A stretch of DNA of 64,000 bases from Pseudodesulfovibrio pelocollis (GCF_030282845.1 NZ_JASTWE010000009.1:1-64000), one strand, 5' to 3'. Positions 8,563 to 18,079 are shown, counted from the stretch's first letter. Translations and numbers: made by a program. The notes: generated by a model from the letters alone, not told the origin.

Positions 8563-11500
8563 AGCGAACTCCGGTCCAGAATCCATTGGCGTTCCATTCC
8601 GGCGAGCGATGCATCAGGCCACGCGCCTCGATGCCCCAGTGGTCGGTAATATCCAACACCCACTCCGCTTCCAGCTGAATGGAATTGTTGGCGTCCGAGC
8701 CCGTGGCACCCGTGAGTCTGACATCCACGAAATGTTGTTTCGCCCCGCAGAAGAAGTCGTCCGCCAGATCCGCATACCACTCAAGCGTGGCCGAACCAGC
8801 CAGATACCCCTGCGGCGTCCAGTAGGGGTGGATGATGTCGGTCAATGTCCCTGCGGTGTCGATCTCCTGGCTGTGGTGCCTGGTATGCCGGTAATCCCCG
8901 CGCAGGATGACCTTGAACATGCGTGGATGGTCTGTCAGCGCGTAGCCCACGGCCAAGTGGGCCGCTTCGCCCGAATTGCTGTCGCTGTACTCGATGTGTC
9001 GGGCGCTGGCCTCCACATCCAATCGTCGTCCGGCAGGGACGCGCGCATCGACAAGAAAGTGGTCCGACTGCGTGCCCTTGAGCAGAGCAAAGCGGTTCGC
9101 CACTTCGTCCACGCGCTCATAGCCGAAGCCCAACCGGGCAGCATTGCGCAGGTTCAGCTCCAACCGTGTGCGGTATTGATCGGTATCCTTGGGGTCGGCG
9201 GCGCCAAAGCGCTTGGCCGTCCATGACGCCTGACCGCTGAACCATTCGTTAAAAACCCCGGAAAAGCCGAGTGTCCCGCCCAAGGCGCTGTACTGTGTGC
9301 TTGGGCCTTGCGGCATCTCCTGCCAGCGGTGGGCGGTCATGTCCAGCCGCAGGCTGCATTGCACCGGCAGGGATACCTGCAGGTCGTTGCGCAGCCGGAC
9401 CATGTTGGCGAGATTGCCGCGCCCCTTCTCTTCCCAGAGGTTCACCCCGGCCCGGAGCCAGGGAGCGCTGCGCCGCTTGTTTCTTTCAAGTGCCTGCCCG
9501 GCCAATGAGTGCTGGGGGTCGATCTCCAGAAGCCGCTCATAGGTGGCGGCCTCTTCCTCGCACAATCCCAGGGCACACTGGGTCTGGGCAAGATCGAACC
9601 ACGCCTCCTGGTTGTCGGGCCGCAGATCGGTCAAAGCGGTCAGATCGTTCATGGCCGGGGCAAACCGCCGGTTGAAGGCCGCCAGTTTGGCCCGTCGCTC
9701 CAGATCTGTTGCATGCTGGATGCGATACAGAGGCAGAAGCTCCGCGAAAATCATGGGATGCGTCCGGGCAACGTCGGTGTCGGACAGGTCGGCATAGGCC
9801 AGGAAAATGCCGCCCCCATAAGCGCTTCGACGCGCAAGGGCTGCGGCTCTCGCTAGCTGGACGTCACCCCGGCCCGCGTCCATTTCCTCCTCTAGCCGTT
9901 CAGCCAGCAACTCGTCCACCGGCGGTTCGAGCATGCGGTCGAATATCTCCGAGGCATGTTGGGCACGCTTGTCCCAGAAGGCGGCCCGTGCCATCTCCCG
10001 CAGCGGCACAGGGTCAGCAGGGTCGGCGGCATGCAGGGCCTCGAAGGCGGCAATGGACTCGTCGTAGCGCCGATCCCAGGCCAGCACTCTGGCGCGGGTG
10101 AGCAGAATCTTGGAGCTGTCGGGAAAATCGGTTGCCAACCCGTCGAGCAGCTTGAGAGATTCACCGAAGCGTCGGGCATAAGCCAGATTCTCGGCCAGGG
10201 CCATGCGCGCCGGGAAGAACTCGGGGTCATGCCTGAGGGCGGTCTCAAGACAGGAGAGGGCCTCTGCATGGTATCCATCCCGAGAAAACAGATCGGCCCA
10301 GAGTGTGAGTTCGTCAGGTTTGGTTTCGGTTTGAATCACTTCACGGCTCAAGATCGCCGGGGCGTGGCCGGGTCTGGCAAGCACCGCGTGGTAGCGGGCA
10401 GGCGGGTACTCCGGGTCCAGTTCATGGGCGCGGTCAAAAACGTCTTTCGCGGCTTGCGTGTCACCAGCTCGTTCAAGGACTCTGCCCAGTTCCACCAGCG
10501 TGGCCGGATCGTCATGGGCCAGCCGTCTCCAAATGGAAGCCGCCTCGGCATATCTTCCAAGCAACGTCAGAGCCTGGGCGCGCAGCGCTTCGACCCTGGA
10601 GTCGCTCCCGGCCTTGGCAAGCGGGTCCAACACCACCAGAGCCGCCCTCCCGTTCTTCTCCTGCAACTTGACTCGGGCCAGGGCCAGCCGAGCCGCCGTG
10701 TCATCGGGGTTCACCATCAATTCTACGCGCAACACCCCTTCGGCTTCCTCGTATCGCTGGGCGCTGGCCAACGCTTCGGCCAAGGCGCGAGTCACCTGAG
10801 GGTCCGGTCCCTGTGTTGCCAGATACTCCCGCCGGATGGACGCGGACTGCTGAAAAGCCCCCCAAAGATTCATGAACTGCGCCAGCCGCAACCGCGCCTG
10901 CGGCGTATCGTCCGCTTTCACCGCCTGCATGGCGTACTTTCGTGCCGCACTGGCGTGGCCCTGCGCAGCCTCCAGGTCGGCCAGTTCATACAGGAGCGCG
11001 GCGTTGTCCGGAGCCAATGCCGCCAACTGGTCAAGCATGGCTCGGGCACGCCGGGTGTCGCCTGTCTGGGCGAGGACTCGCGAGTAGAGCAGGGAAATTT
11101 CCACATCCGTAGGGTGCTGGGCGTGCAATTCGGACAGCAACGGCGCTGCGCGCTCAGCCTGTCCCGACCAGGCCATGGCCTGGGCCAGGCGCAGGCCGAG
11201 GTCTGGCCGTTGCGACCCGGCATCGCGGGCGCGTTGGTAGGCTGCCGCAGCCTCGGCCATGCGCCCGGAAGCAAAGAAAGCGTCTCCAAGTCCGCCCGCA
11301 ACGCGTGGGTCGTTCTGATCTAGGGTGTGGTAGAGTTTTTGCGCCTCGTCCTCGCGGCCCAGGCGCAGGAGCACCTCGGCCAGCTCCAGAGAGAGTTCGC
11401 TGTTTGCGGGAGTCAGGGCGACGAGGCGGCGGTATTCGGCTTCAGCCTGGACCAGCGTGGCTTCCGAGTAGGAGTAAAGACGGGCCAGCAGATGCCGGGC

Positions 11501-11671
11501 CTCGTGATCGGAGATGGCGCTTCGCGGAGAAACGAGGCTGGCGGCCAGCGCGAGTGACGGCGCAAGACACCAGAGTACCGCCGCAAGCGTCACTGCCAGT
11601 GGCATGAGCCACCAGCCTGCGAAGCCTTGGCGCAGGCTACTCCAGCGTTCGTTTGAGCTCTCGGATGGCAT
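8552..11671 (-). CDS. TPR-rich polysaccharide export porin (PgaA/BcsC-like)
   Basis: A 1039-residue protein. After an N-terminal hydrophobic leader ending LALAA, about 650 residues of tandem TPR repeats follow (recurring pattern A-x-L-x8-A/P, with separate arrays to about residue 730). The last 280 residues alternate short amphipathic strands and end in YGF, the C-terminal aromatic signature of outer-membrane barrels. This matches the two-part design of PgaA, BcsC and PelB: a periplasmic TPR scaffold plus an outer-membrane channel for the polymer. The start is uncertain: 11671 overlaps the upstream gene by 35 bases and gives a basic n-region; an ATG at 11605 would give a leader lacking positive charges. 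Confidence 0.88.
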   Translation of the reverse strand: MPSESSNERWSSLRQGFAGWWLMPLAVTLAAVLWCLAPSLALAASLVSPRSAISDHEARHLLARLYSYSEATLVQAEAEYRRLVALTPANSELSLELAEVLLRLGREDEAQKLYHTLDQNDPRVAGGLGDAFFASGRMAEAAAAYQRARDAGSQRPDLGLRLAQAMAWSGQAERAAPLLSELHAQHPTDVEISLLYSRVLAQTGDTRRARAMLDQLAALAPDNAALLYELADLEAAQGHASAARKYAMQAVKADDTPQARLRLAQFMNLWGAFQQSASIRREYLATQGPDPQVTRALAEALASAQRYEEAEGVLRVELMVNPDDTAARLALARVKLQEKNGRAALVVLDPLAKAGSDSRVEALRAQALTLLGRYAEAASIWRRLAHDDPATLVELGRVLERAGDTQAAKDVFDRAHELDPEYPPARYHAVLARPGHAPAILSREVIQTETKPDELTLWADLFSRDGYHAEALSCLETALRHDPEFFPARMALAENLAYARRFGESLKLLDGLATDFPDSSKILLTRARVLAWDRRYDESIAAFEALHAADPADPVPLREMARAAFWDKRAQHASEIFDRMLEPPVDELLAERLEEEMDAGRGDVQLARAAALARRSAYGGGIFLAYADLSDTDVARTHPMIFAELLPLYRIQHATDLERRAKLAAFNRRFAPAMNDLTALTDLRPDNQEAWFDLAQTQCALGLCEEEAATYERLLEIDPQHSLAGQALERNKRRSAPWLRAGVNLWEEKGRGNLANMVRLRNDLQVSLPVQCSLRLDMTAHRWQEMPQGPSTQYSALGGTLGFSGVFNEWFSGQASWTAKRFGAADPKDTDQYRTRLELNLRNAARLGFGYERVDEVANRFALLKGTQSDHFLVDARVPAGRRLDVEASARHIEYSDSNSGEAAHLAVGYALTDHPRMFKVILRGDYRHTRHHSQEIDTAGTLTDIIHPYWTPQGYLAGSATLEWYADLADDFFCGAKQHFVDVRLTGATGSDANNSIQLEAEWVLDITDHWGIEARGLMHRSPEWNANGFWTGVRYGF

Positions 11672-12257
11672 CCTCGTTCCGCCCGGCCCAGGATAGCGCC
11701 TGGGCATATTTTCGCCTGATTTGCACGTCTTCGGGATGACGTTTCAGCAGTCGTTCATATTGCTCGAAGGAATCGTCCAGCCTGTCGCTCCACGAATACA
11801 CTTCGGCCAGTTTCAGCCGCGCGGCGTCATTGTCGGGGTTCTCCGCCAGCACAGCCGAGAGCTGCCTGATGGCCATGTCGTATTGGCGGCGGCCAATGGC
11901 GTGATCGGCAATGAGCATCCTGTCGTCCGAGGTGATGGCCGAATCAGGAAGTGCCATAAAAAGACGAATGGCCTCCTCGTTCTTCCCGGTCCAGGCCAGA
12001 ACCCTGGCCAGACGGACACGCGCAACCTCGTTTTCCGGTTGCTGCTCCAGCACCTTTCGATACTGGGCCGCAGCCTCGTCGAAACGGCCCGCGCCCGAAA
12101 GCAGGTCGCCCAGCTCAAGCCGGGCCTGCCAGTCCGGGACATCCTGGCTTGCCGTGGGCCTGTCGGATGTCGGCACGGGATTATTGACTTGGGCAAAGGT
12201 GTTGTCACAAACGAAAAGCAAGACGAGAACGAGGGCAACGGCAAAAAATCTGATCAC
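11637..12257 (-). CDS. Secreted TPR protein of the polysaccharide operon
   Basis: A 206-residue protein with a Sec-type leader (hydrophobic stretch ending TFAQ at about residue 23), followed by four TPR-like repeats (residues about 45-200). It starts with GTG at 12257, with GGAGG about 6 bases upstream, and its start overlaps the upstream stop as GTGA, so translation is coupled. The repeats resemble those of the large porin immediately downstream, so it probably extends the periplasmic scaffold or arose by partial duplication. No enzymatic motif is visible. Confidence 0.85.
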   Translation of the reverse strand: MIRFFAVALVLVLLFVCDNTFAQVNNPVPTSDRPTASQDVPDWQARLELGDLLSGAGRFDEAAAQYRKVLEQQPENEVARVRLARVLAWTGKNEEAIRLFMALPDSAITSDDRMLIADHAIGRRQYDMAIRQLSAVLAENPDNDAARLKLAEVYSWSDRLDDSFEQYERLLKRHPEDVQIRRKYAQALSWAGRNEDAIRELKRTLE

Positions 12258-13021
12258 TGTTCCTCCCCCAGCAGCCGCCTGTATTCGGTTTCTGCCTCAT
12301 CTATCCGGCCACTCCAGCTCAGGATGCGGGCCAGAACCAGGCGAGCGGCCCGATCATCCGGGTGGGCGCGGACCAAGTCGCGGGCCAGCGGCAGAGCGGC
12401 TTCCATGTCTCTCGCCCAAGTCAGCGTCTCCACCCTGGCCAAGGCTGCCTCGGCATCCATCGGGTCTTCCGCAAGCAGGTTTTCATATTCGGCCAGAGCT
12501 TGGTCATAACGCTGTTGACGACGAAAAAGGTCAGCCAGCTGCATCCGTTCGCCCCGACTCAAACTCTCGTGCTTGACCCGCATCATGAGAGCCAACGCCT
12601 CGTCATCGTACCCGTACGAGTCCATAAGCCCGGCCATTTGCCCGGCCAATCCGACCGGGGTCGGGCGTGTCTCCGAGAGGGTCTGTTCCAAAAGGGAGGA
12701 CGCCTGCCTGCCTCGACCGCTCTCCAACAAAAATTTCGCCGCCTGAAGCACGGCATCGGGTCGATGTGCGCCTTCATTCACGGCTCGAACGATCATCGCG
12801 TCGGACTCGGAAGAACGTCCCTCTTTGGCAAGCATTTTGGCGCGATGCAAAAGCACAATCGGCTCATTGACCGCAGGATACAAAAAAAGCATGCCCGCCG
12901 CGGAAAGGACAAGGAGCACCGCATAGATGCTTTTCTGCCTGGTTTGCATATCCATGGCTTGCGTCCGCTCATCCATGTCCGGGTTGTCTGCATGCTCTTT
13001 CAGAACGGGTTTGACCACCAC
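12254..13021 (-). CDS. Inner-membrane-anchored TPR protein, first gene of the polysaccharide operon
   Basis: A 255-residue protein with one membrane segment (SIYAVLLVLSAAGMLFLYPA, about residues 31-50) and TPR repeats in the remaining 200 residues, predicted to face the periplasm. The start is not settled: GTG at 13021 is the longest form, while ATGs at 12976, 12955 and 12949 are also possible and none has a clear ribosome site. It opens a six-gene operon on the minus strand with overlapping junctions throughout. Its function is probably to link the synthase in the inner membrane with the periplasmic TPR chain; this is inference from position. Confidence 0.82.
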   Translation of the reverse strand: MVVKPVLKEHADNPDMDERTQAMDMQTRQKSIYAVLLVLSAAGMLFLYPAVNEPIVLLHRAKMLAKEGRSSESDAMIVRAVNEGAHRPDAVLQAAKFLLESGRGRQASSLLEQTLSETRPTPVGLAGQMAGLMDSYGYDDEALALMMRVKHESLSRGERMQLADLFRRQQRYDQALAEYENLLAEDPMDAEAALARVETLTWARDMEAALPLARDLVRAHPDDRAARLVLARILSWSGRIDEAETEYRRLLGEEQ

Positions 13022-13329
13022 TCACGACTCTTCTGGTATACCGTTCATGTATTTATTTCAAGCATCTCCATTCAAAAGATCAATACCCCACCCCTTTTGA
13101 CGCAGGGTCAGGCTGAGTTGAGGGGCAAAACGGGGCTGAACCAGTTTGACAGTGTCGAAGCACGAAGACAAGCCACAGGCCGGGATATCGCTTCGGCGTA
13201 TGGATCAGCACCCTTTCCCCGTGGCTCGTCCGTGGCTCCATACGTGTCAAACCTGTTTTTCGTGGCGCTGGTGTCGTTTGCAAGCGGCTGAAATCACCTA
13301 GTAAGCGGCCTCCCGTGGGTTTCAGTATA
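13022..13329. other. Intergenic stretch at the inner island edge
   Basis: About 308 bases upstream of the polysaccharide operon. It should hold the operon promoter on the minus strand, but I cannot choose a -35/-10 pair with confidence. Short reading frames across it look like noise. No integrase remnant is recognisable here, so if the island carries one it lies beyond the left end of the window. Confidence 0.5.
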
Positions 13330-13375
13330 CCCTTTCACGCCGTTAACAGGAGTTCAAATCCCCTTGGGGACGCCA
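13330..13375 (+). repeat. 3' half of tRNA-Glu(TTC): candidate attachment site
   Basis: The sequence matches the second half of bacterial tRNA-Glu: anticodon loop CTTTCAC with anticodon TTC at 13334-13336, T-arm at 13348-13364 (AGGAG, TTCAAAT, CCCCT), acceptor strand TGGGGAC at 13365-13371, discriminator G and CCA at 13373-13375. The 5' half (expected to begin GTCCCC) is absent upstream, and identity fades around the anticodon loop. That is the usual crossover segment when integrases target tRNA 3' ends, so this is read as the displaced native end after integration on the left. Two differences from the usual sequence (an A in the T-stem, TTCAAAT for TTCGAAT) suggest decay. It is not a functional tRNA. 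Confidence 0.78.
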
Positions 13376-13384
13376 AGGAGAATC

Positions 13385-13417
13385 AACGGGTTACAGCAAT
13401 CGCTGTAACCCGTTTTT
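13385..13417 (+). terminator. Rho-independent terminator after the tRNA-Glu remnant
   Basis: A 12-bp perfect stem (13385-13396 with 13403-13414) closed by a 6-base loop and followed by a T-run on the plus strand. On the minus strand no U-run would follow, so it does not serve the convergent ablB gene well. It is probably the original terminator of the intact tRNA-Glu gene before integration. Confidence 0.85.
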
Positions 13418-13530
13418 CGTTTGCGTGGCTCGGCCATCGTGCTCGGCCATGTGCCGTCGGGTATCCTGCCCTGGCCCCGGATTGACCCCCCTCTCGAGGG
13501 AGGGGCGGCGGGGTGAGAACCGCGAGCCCG

Positions 13531-14394
13531 TCAGCGGGCGGCCAGTCGTCGATGCCAGACATTCATGCTCTCCAGCCGCCCGGCGATCTGGGTGTTGTTG
13601 TGCAGGGTGCCGCCGTAGCGGTAACCCGCCCGTGCAAAGACCGTGTTCATGCCGTAGCTGGCGGCCCGGGCGATGGTATAGGTGGTGCGGATGCCCCGGC
13701 CGCGCACGGCATCCTCCATGTGGGCCAGCAACCGCCCGGCCGCGCCCTGGCCGCGCATGGTCGGCAGGGTGGCGAAGTCGGTCATCTCCGCGCATTTCCA
13801 GTGCATGTCCATTTCGGCCGAGGCTGCGGCCAGCAGCCCTTCGTCACCGGCGGGATTACCTGGAATTGCGCCCGGAATGCCGAAGAAGGCCACGTCCGAG
13901 TCCATGGCCTCGCGCAGATAGCCGGGGTCGGTGATGGGAAAGGGATAGGTCTCGAAGACCGCGCCGTAGAGGGCGGCCAGGGCCTCGGCATGCTCTGGCC
14001 CCAGGCGGATCACGGCCGGGCCGGGCGCGGCCACCACGGGCTTGCGCGACTTGCGTTCGGCCACGTCCAGGACATCGGCGATGCGCTCCGGGTCGGCGGG
14101 CACGGCGCGCCTGCGGGCCAGGTATCGGCTCATGAAGCAGGCGCTGCCCTCGCCCCGGCGCATGCCCGGAACCCGCGCCTCGTTGACGAACCCGCGCCGG
14201 GCAAAGTGGTCGGCCGCATCGGCCGGGACCTTGGCAAAGAGCTTGGTATAGCCGTGCTCGCGACCCAGATCGTGCATGGCGTCCACGATGCCCGGCAGGT
14301 CGGCGCGGTCGAGCTTCATCAGGTAGACCCGGTCATTGGCCGGGCCGTGCTGGACCAGGGAGTTGCCCAGCCGGGTGACGGAATCATGCCGCAT
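13531..14394 (-). CDS. ablB: Beta-lysine N-acetyltransferase
   Basis: A 287-residue GNAT-family acetyltransferase predicted to convert L-beta-lysine plus acetyl-CoA to N-epsilon-acetyl-beta-lysine, a compatible solute. The C-terminal GNAT core shows the acetyl-CoA loop ([14 protein letters not shown]), preceded by the ATLPTM strand, and ends with [24 protein letters not shown], typical of AblB. It follows the lysine aminomutase gene with an 11-bp overlap; GGAGG lies 7-8 bases before the ATG. The pairing with ablA makes the assignment firm. Osmotic control is expected from the family's known role, not from anything visible here. Confidence 0.92.
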   Translation of the reverse strand: MRHDSVTRLGNSLVQHGPANDRVYLMKLDRADLPGIVDAMHDLGREHGYTKLFAKVPADAADHFARRGFVNEARVPGMRRGEGSACFMSRYLARRRAVPADPERIADVLDVAERKSRKPVVAAPGPAVIRLGPEHAEALAALYGAVFETYPFPITDPGYLREAMDSDVAFFGIPGAIPGNPAGDEGLLAAASAEMDMHWKCAEMTDFATLPTMRGQGAAGRLLAHMEDAVRGRGIRTTYTIARAASYGMNTVFARAGYRYGGTLHNNTQIAGRLESMNVWHRRLAAR

Positions 14395-15697
14395 CGTCGC
14401 GCCTCCCCATGCGCTCGTTACTCTGCGGGGTCAGGCTGTTGGTCTCGTCCCAGTCCGAAAGCAGCTTCTCAATGCCGATGGCCTTTTCCTCGGCGTCGTC
14501 CTCCTTGAGCTGGAGGTTGCACTTGGCGCACTCGCGGTCGCAGTAGTTGGCCTCGTAGCTTTCAGGCTCGTGGTAGGTGGTGATGACGCCCTCGTAGTTG
14601 CGCAGCACGACCTTGTTCGGCCCCCAGGAGACCACGTAGTTGGGCATGACCGGGATCTTGCCGCCGCCGCCCGGGGCGTCCACCACATAGGTGGGCACGG
14701 AAAACCCGCTGGTGTGGCCGCGCAGGCTCTCGATGATCTCGATGCCCTTGCCTATGGGCGTGCGGAAATGGGTCAAGCCTTCGGACAGGTCGCACTGGTA
14801 GAGGTAATAGGGCCTGATGCGGTTCTTGATCAGCTTCTGATTGAGGGTGCGGATGAGCCGCTGGCAGTCGTTGACCCCGGCCAGGAGCACTGACTGGTTG
14901 CCCAGGGGGATGCCCGCGTCGGCCAGCCGCTGCACGGCCCGGCGCGACGAGGCGGTCAACTCGCGCGGATGGTTGAAGTGGGTGTTGATCCACAGCGGAT
15001 GGTGCCTGGCGAGCATGGCCACCAGATCCTCGGTGATGCGGTAGGGCAGGACCACGGGCGTCCTGGTGCCGATGCGCACCACGTCCACGTGCTCGATGGC
15101 GTCGAGCTGGGTCAGCAGCCAGTCGAGCTTGTCGTCCGAGAGCATGAGCGGATCGCCGCCGGAGAGGAGCACGTCACGCACCTGGGGGGTGTCGCGAATG
15201 TACTGAAGGCCAGCCTCAAGAGCCTCGCGCGAGGGCACGGAGTCCACATCGCCCACCTTGCGCTTGCGCGTGCAGTGGCGGCAGTACATGGCGCAGACGT
15301 TGCTGACGTGGAAGAGCACCCGGTCCGGGTAGCGATGGGTGATGCCGGGCACCGGGCTGTCCTCGTCCTCGTGCAGCGGGTCGGTCATGTCGTGCCGCCC
15401 GATCTTCAGTTCCTCGGGGCTGGGGAAGGACTGGAGAAAGACCGGATCATTCTCGTAGTCGTCCACGTCGATGAGCGAGAGATAGTACGGGGTCACGGCC
15501 ATGGGGAACTTGTCCAGGGTCCGCTCGTAGATGCGCCGCTTCTTCTCGGGAAACTTCACGCCCAGCACGCGTTCGAAGTCGGCCACGCTCTTGACGGTAT
15601 TGCGCACCTGCCATTTCCAGTCGGTCCAGTCGGTCCAGGAGGCCGTGTCGCGCAGCGTCCTGGCCACTTCCTGCTGATGTTCGTTGAATATGGTCAA
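14384..15697 (-). CDS. ablA: Lysine 2,3-aminomutase (radical SAM)
   Basis: A 437-residue enzyme that converts L-lysine to L-beta-lysine. The radical SAM cluster motif CAMYCRHC gives Cys135, Cys139 and Cys142, and the PLP-binding lysine lies in GGGGK (Lys347). A C-terminal cysteine group (YCDRECAKC) matches the zinc-binding end of known lysine aminomutases. The start is TTG at 15697, with AAGGAG 5 bases upstream; longer forms would overlap the ABC gene, which ends 13 bases away. It is the fourth gene of an operon running from the binding protein at 18079 through permease and ATPase to ablB, which suggests the transporter feeds it lysine. Confidence 0.95.
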   Translation of the reverse strand: MTIFNEHQQEVARTLRDTASWTDWTDWKWQVRNTVKSVADFERVLGVKFPEKKRRIYERTLDKFPMAVTPYYLSLIDVDDYENDPVFLQSFPSPEELKIGRHDMTDPLHEDEDSPVPGITHRYPDRVLFHVSNVCAMYCRHCTRKRKVGDVDSVPSREALEAGLQYIRDTPQVRDVLLSGGDPLMLSDDKLDWLLTQLDAIEHVDVVRIGTRTPVVLPYRITEDLVAMLARHHPLWINTHFNHPRELTASSRRAVQRLADAGIPLGNQSVLLAGVNDCQRLIRTLNQKLIKNRIRPYYLYQCDLSEGLTHFRTPIGKGIEIIESLRGHTSGFSVPTYVVDAPGGGGKIPVMPNYVVSWGPNKVVLRNYEGVITTYHEPESYEANYCDRECAKCNLQLKEDDAEEKAIGIEKLLSDWDETNSLTPQSNERMGRRDDAA

Positions 15698-15710
15698 ATC
15701 GTCTCCTTGG

Positions 15711-16448
15711 TTACAATATTCGGCCGAGGAATTCCCGGGTGCGGGGCTTCCGCGGGGCTTCGAAAAAAGCCTCCGGGCAGTCCTGCTCAAGGATCACGCC
15801 CTCGTCCATGAAGGCCACCGAGTCGGCCACCTCGCGGGCAAAGCCCATCTCGTGGGTGACCACCATCATGGTCATGCCGTCGTCGGCCAACTGGCGCATG
15901 ACGGACAGCACCTCGCCCACCAGTTCCGGGTCCAGGGCCGAGGTGGGCTCGTCAAAGAGCATCACCTCCGGCTCCATGGCCAGGGCGCGGGCAATGGCCA
16001 CGCGCTGTTTCTGCCCGCCCGAAAGGGTCTGGGGATAGACGCTCTCCTTGTCGGCCAGCCCCACCTTGTCCAGGAAGTAGCGGCCCAGTTCGCGGGCCTT
16101 GGCCTTGGGCATGCCGCGCACCTGGGTCGGGCCTTCGGTGACGTTGCCGAGCACGGTCATGTGCGGGAACAGGTTGAAGTGCTGGAAGACCATGCCCACC
16201 CGCGAACGCAGGGCGTTGATGAACCGCTCGTCGCCGTGGACGAGCTGGCCGCTGACGCGGATCTCGCCCTGATCGTACGTCTCCAGGTAGTTGACGCAGC
16301 GAAGCAGCGTACTCTTGCCCGACCCGCTGGCCCCGATGACGCAGACCACGTCAGACGGCATGACCGCCATGTCGATGCCCCTGAGCACGTGATGCTCGCC
16401 GAACCACTTGTTCAGCCCCTGTATTTCGATGACCGGTGTCTGATGCAC
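15711..16448 (-). CDS. Polar amino-acid ABC transporter ATPase (GlnQ-like)
   Basis: A 245-residue ATPase with Walker A (GASGSGKST), Q-loop (VFQHFNLF), signature (LSGGQKQR), Walker B (VMLFDEP) and H-loop (VVTHEMG), all intact and typical of the GlnQ/HisP group. GTG at 16448 is chosen because GGGAGGA sits about 6 bases upstream; an ATG at 16520 would overlap the permease gene and add a basic, non-homologous tail. It acts with the permease and lipoprotein upstream. Its position directly before ablA points to lysine as the likely substrate, by inference. Confidence 0.93.
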   Translation of the reverse strand: MHQTPVIEIQGLNKWFGEHHVLRGIDMAVMPSDVVCVIGASGSGKSTLLRCVNYLETYDQGEIRVSGQLVHGDERFINALRSRVGMVFQHFNLFPHMTVLGNVTEGPTQVRGMPKAKARELGRYFLDKVGLADKESVYPQTLSGGQKQRVAIARALAMEPEVMLFDEPTSALDPELVGEVLSVMRQLADDGMTMMVVTHEMGFAREVADSVAFMDEGVILEQDCPEAFFEAPRKPRTREFLGRIL

Positions 16449-16500
16449 CGCTTCCTCCCGTGGTTTGAAGATTCTCCGCTGCCGCCGCTTTCGACTCCGA

Positions 16501-17157
16501 TCACTGCGTCGAGACATCAAGCCGGGCCTCCAGGGAACGGAACAGCCAACTAAACACGGCCGTATAGAGCAGATAGAACAAGGCCGCGATGAACAGCATC
16601 TCCATCATCATGAAATTGGACGAGGCCAGTTGCTGCGACTTGAGCAGCAACTCGTTGATGGTGATGGTGCTGGCCAGGGACGAATCCTTGAGGGCGATGA
16701 TGAACTGGTTGCCAAGCGACGGCACCGCCCGCTTGAGCGCCTGGGGCAGGATGATGCGGATCATGGCCCTGGGATAGGGCATGCCCAGGCTGCGGGCCGC
16801 CTCCATCTGCCCGTCTGCGATGGAGACGATGGCCCCCCGGAAGATCTCGGCGATGTACGCGCCGTTGTGGATGCCCAGGGCGAGCACGGCCGAGGTCAGG
16901 GCGCTCAGCCCGGCCAGGCTGCGCAGGCCGAAATAGATGAACAGGAGCTGGAGCAGTAGCGGCGTGCCGCGCACCACATAGATGTAAGCCCGGGCCGGAA
17001 GATTGAGCAGCCGCCGCTTGGAGATGCGCATGAAGGCCGTGCCCAGCCCCAGGCCCACGCCCAGCACGATGCCCAGAGCCGAGACCTTGAGCGTCATCCA
17101 GGCCGCCGGAAGAAAATAGGGCAGATACTTGGGCAGGGCCGCAAAGTCGAAATACAT
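16501..17157 (-). CDS. Polar amino-acid ABC transporter permease
   Basis: A 218-residue inner-membrane protein of the HisMQ group with about five membrane helices. The EAA loop is present ([25 protein letters not shown] in its usual place around residues 120-145; quoted motif core EAARSLGM). One permease gene means a homodimer is likely. It lies 136 bases after the binding-protein gene, with a stem-loop in the gap, and 52 bases before the ATPase start. Confidence 0.93.
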   Translation of the reverse strand: MYFDFAALPKYLPYFLPAAWMTLKVSALGIVLGVGLGLGTAFMRISKRRLLNLPARAYIYVVRGTPLLLQLLFIYFGLRSLAGLSALTSAVLALGIHNGAYIAEIFRGAIVSIADGQMEAARSLGMPYPRAMIRIILPQALKRAVPSLGNQFIIALKDSSLASTITINELLLKSQQLASSNFMMMEMLFIAALFYLLYTAVFSWLFRSLEARLDVSTQ

Positions 17158-17238
17158 GCCAGTGTCCGATGTCTTGAGGGTTGGGACCGGCCGGGGCGGT
17201 GCGCCCCGGCCGTTGTGTCGTCTGTTGTGTCGTCAGCG

Positions 17239-17269
17239 GGCGGCCATCGATCAGCGACCGATGGCCGCC
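17239..17269 (-). terminator. Stem-loop between binding-protein and permease genes
   Basis: An 11-bp perfect inverted repeat (17239-17249 with 17259-17269) and a 9-base loop, without a T-run. Such structures between binding protein and membrane components often stabilise the upstream message or reduce read-through, so the binding protein is made in excess. Role inferred from position. Confidence 0.6.
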
Positions 17270-17293
17270 GAACCCGACCACGCCGGGCGGTGT

Positions 17294-18079
17294 CTACTTC
17301 GAGGTGATGTCAGCGTTGAGCCACCTGACGCTCAGCCGCGCCAGGGTGCCATCCTCGTGCATGGTCTTGATGATCTTGTCCACGGCCTCGAGCAGGGTAT
17401 CGTCGCTCTTGTTGAAGGCCACGGCAATGTCCTCGCTGCGCAGGGGCGCGCCAAGGGGGATAATGTCGAACCTGTCGGAACTCATGGCGTTCACGCCCAC
17501 GACGCGGTCGGTGATCACCCCGTCCACCACGCCGCTCGACAGTTCGGTCAGGGTCTGGGTGTCGTCCTTGTAGAGCTTGACCTCGCCCACGCCGAGCCGG
17601 GCCGCGTCATCGGCAAAGGTGGTGCCCGTGACCACGCCCACGATCTTGCCGCGCAGGTCCTCGGGAGCGGTGAACGGCGCGCCCTTTTTGACCATCAGCT
17701 GCGCCCCGGAATAATAGTAGGGCATGGAGAAGTTGACCACCTTGAGCCGGTCCTCGGTCACGGCCATGCTGCCCAGAATGCCGTCGTACACGCCGGAACG
17801 CAGGCCCTCGATGATGCCGCTCCACTCGGTGGTCACCGGCTTGAGGCCCACGCCGAGCCGGGAGGCCACCTCGCGGGCCACGTCCACGTCGAATCCGACC
17901 AGTTCGTTGTTCTCGCTGTAGAAATTGAAGGGAGGGTAGCCGCCGCTCATGGCGAAACTGATTTTACCAGCCTTCCTGACGCGTTCAAGGGAATCCTTCT
18001 CCGTATCGGAGCAGGCGACAAGACCGAGGAGGAGAAGCGAGGCCGCTGAGGCGACCAGCAAACGCACAATTGTTTTCAT
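17294..18079 (-). CDS. Amino-acid-binding lipoprotein of the ABC transporter
   Basis: A 261-residue family-3 solute-binding protein. The leader ends in a lipobox (LGLVAC, Cys at about residue 23). The binding signature GGYPPFNFY and FDVDVAREVASRLG is characteristic of polar amino-acid binding proteins. It is the first gene of the ABC-ablA-ablB operon. The ligand cannot be read from the sequence; lysine is the simplest guess because the aminomutase is in the same operon. The promoter should lie in 18080-18390. Confidence 0.92.
   Translation of the reverse strand: MKTIVRLLVASAASLLLLGLVACSDTEKDSLERVRKAGKISFAMSGGYPPFNFYSENNELVGFDVDVAREVASRLGVGLKPVTTEWSGIIEGLRSGVYDGILGSMAVTEDRLKVVNFSMPYYYSGAQLMVKKGAPFTAPEDLRGKIVGVVTGTTFADDAARLGVGEVKLYKDDTQTLTELSSGVVDGVITDRVVGVNAMSSDRFDIIPLGAPLRSEDIAVAFNKSDDTLLEAVDKIIKTMHEDGTLARLSVRWLNADITSK

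Noticed and set aside
13330-13375. A functional tRNA-Glu gene
   Set aside because: The 5' half is missing and the T-stem carries a mismatch, so it cannot fold as a tRNA.
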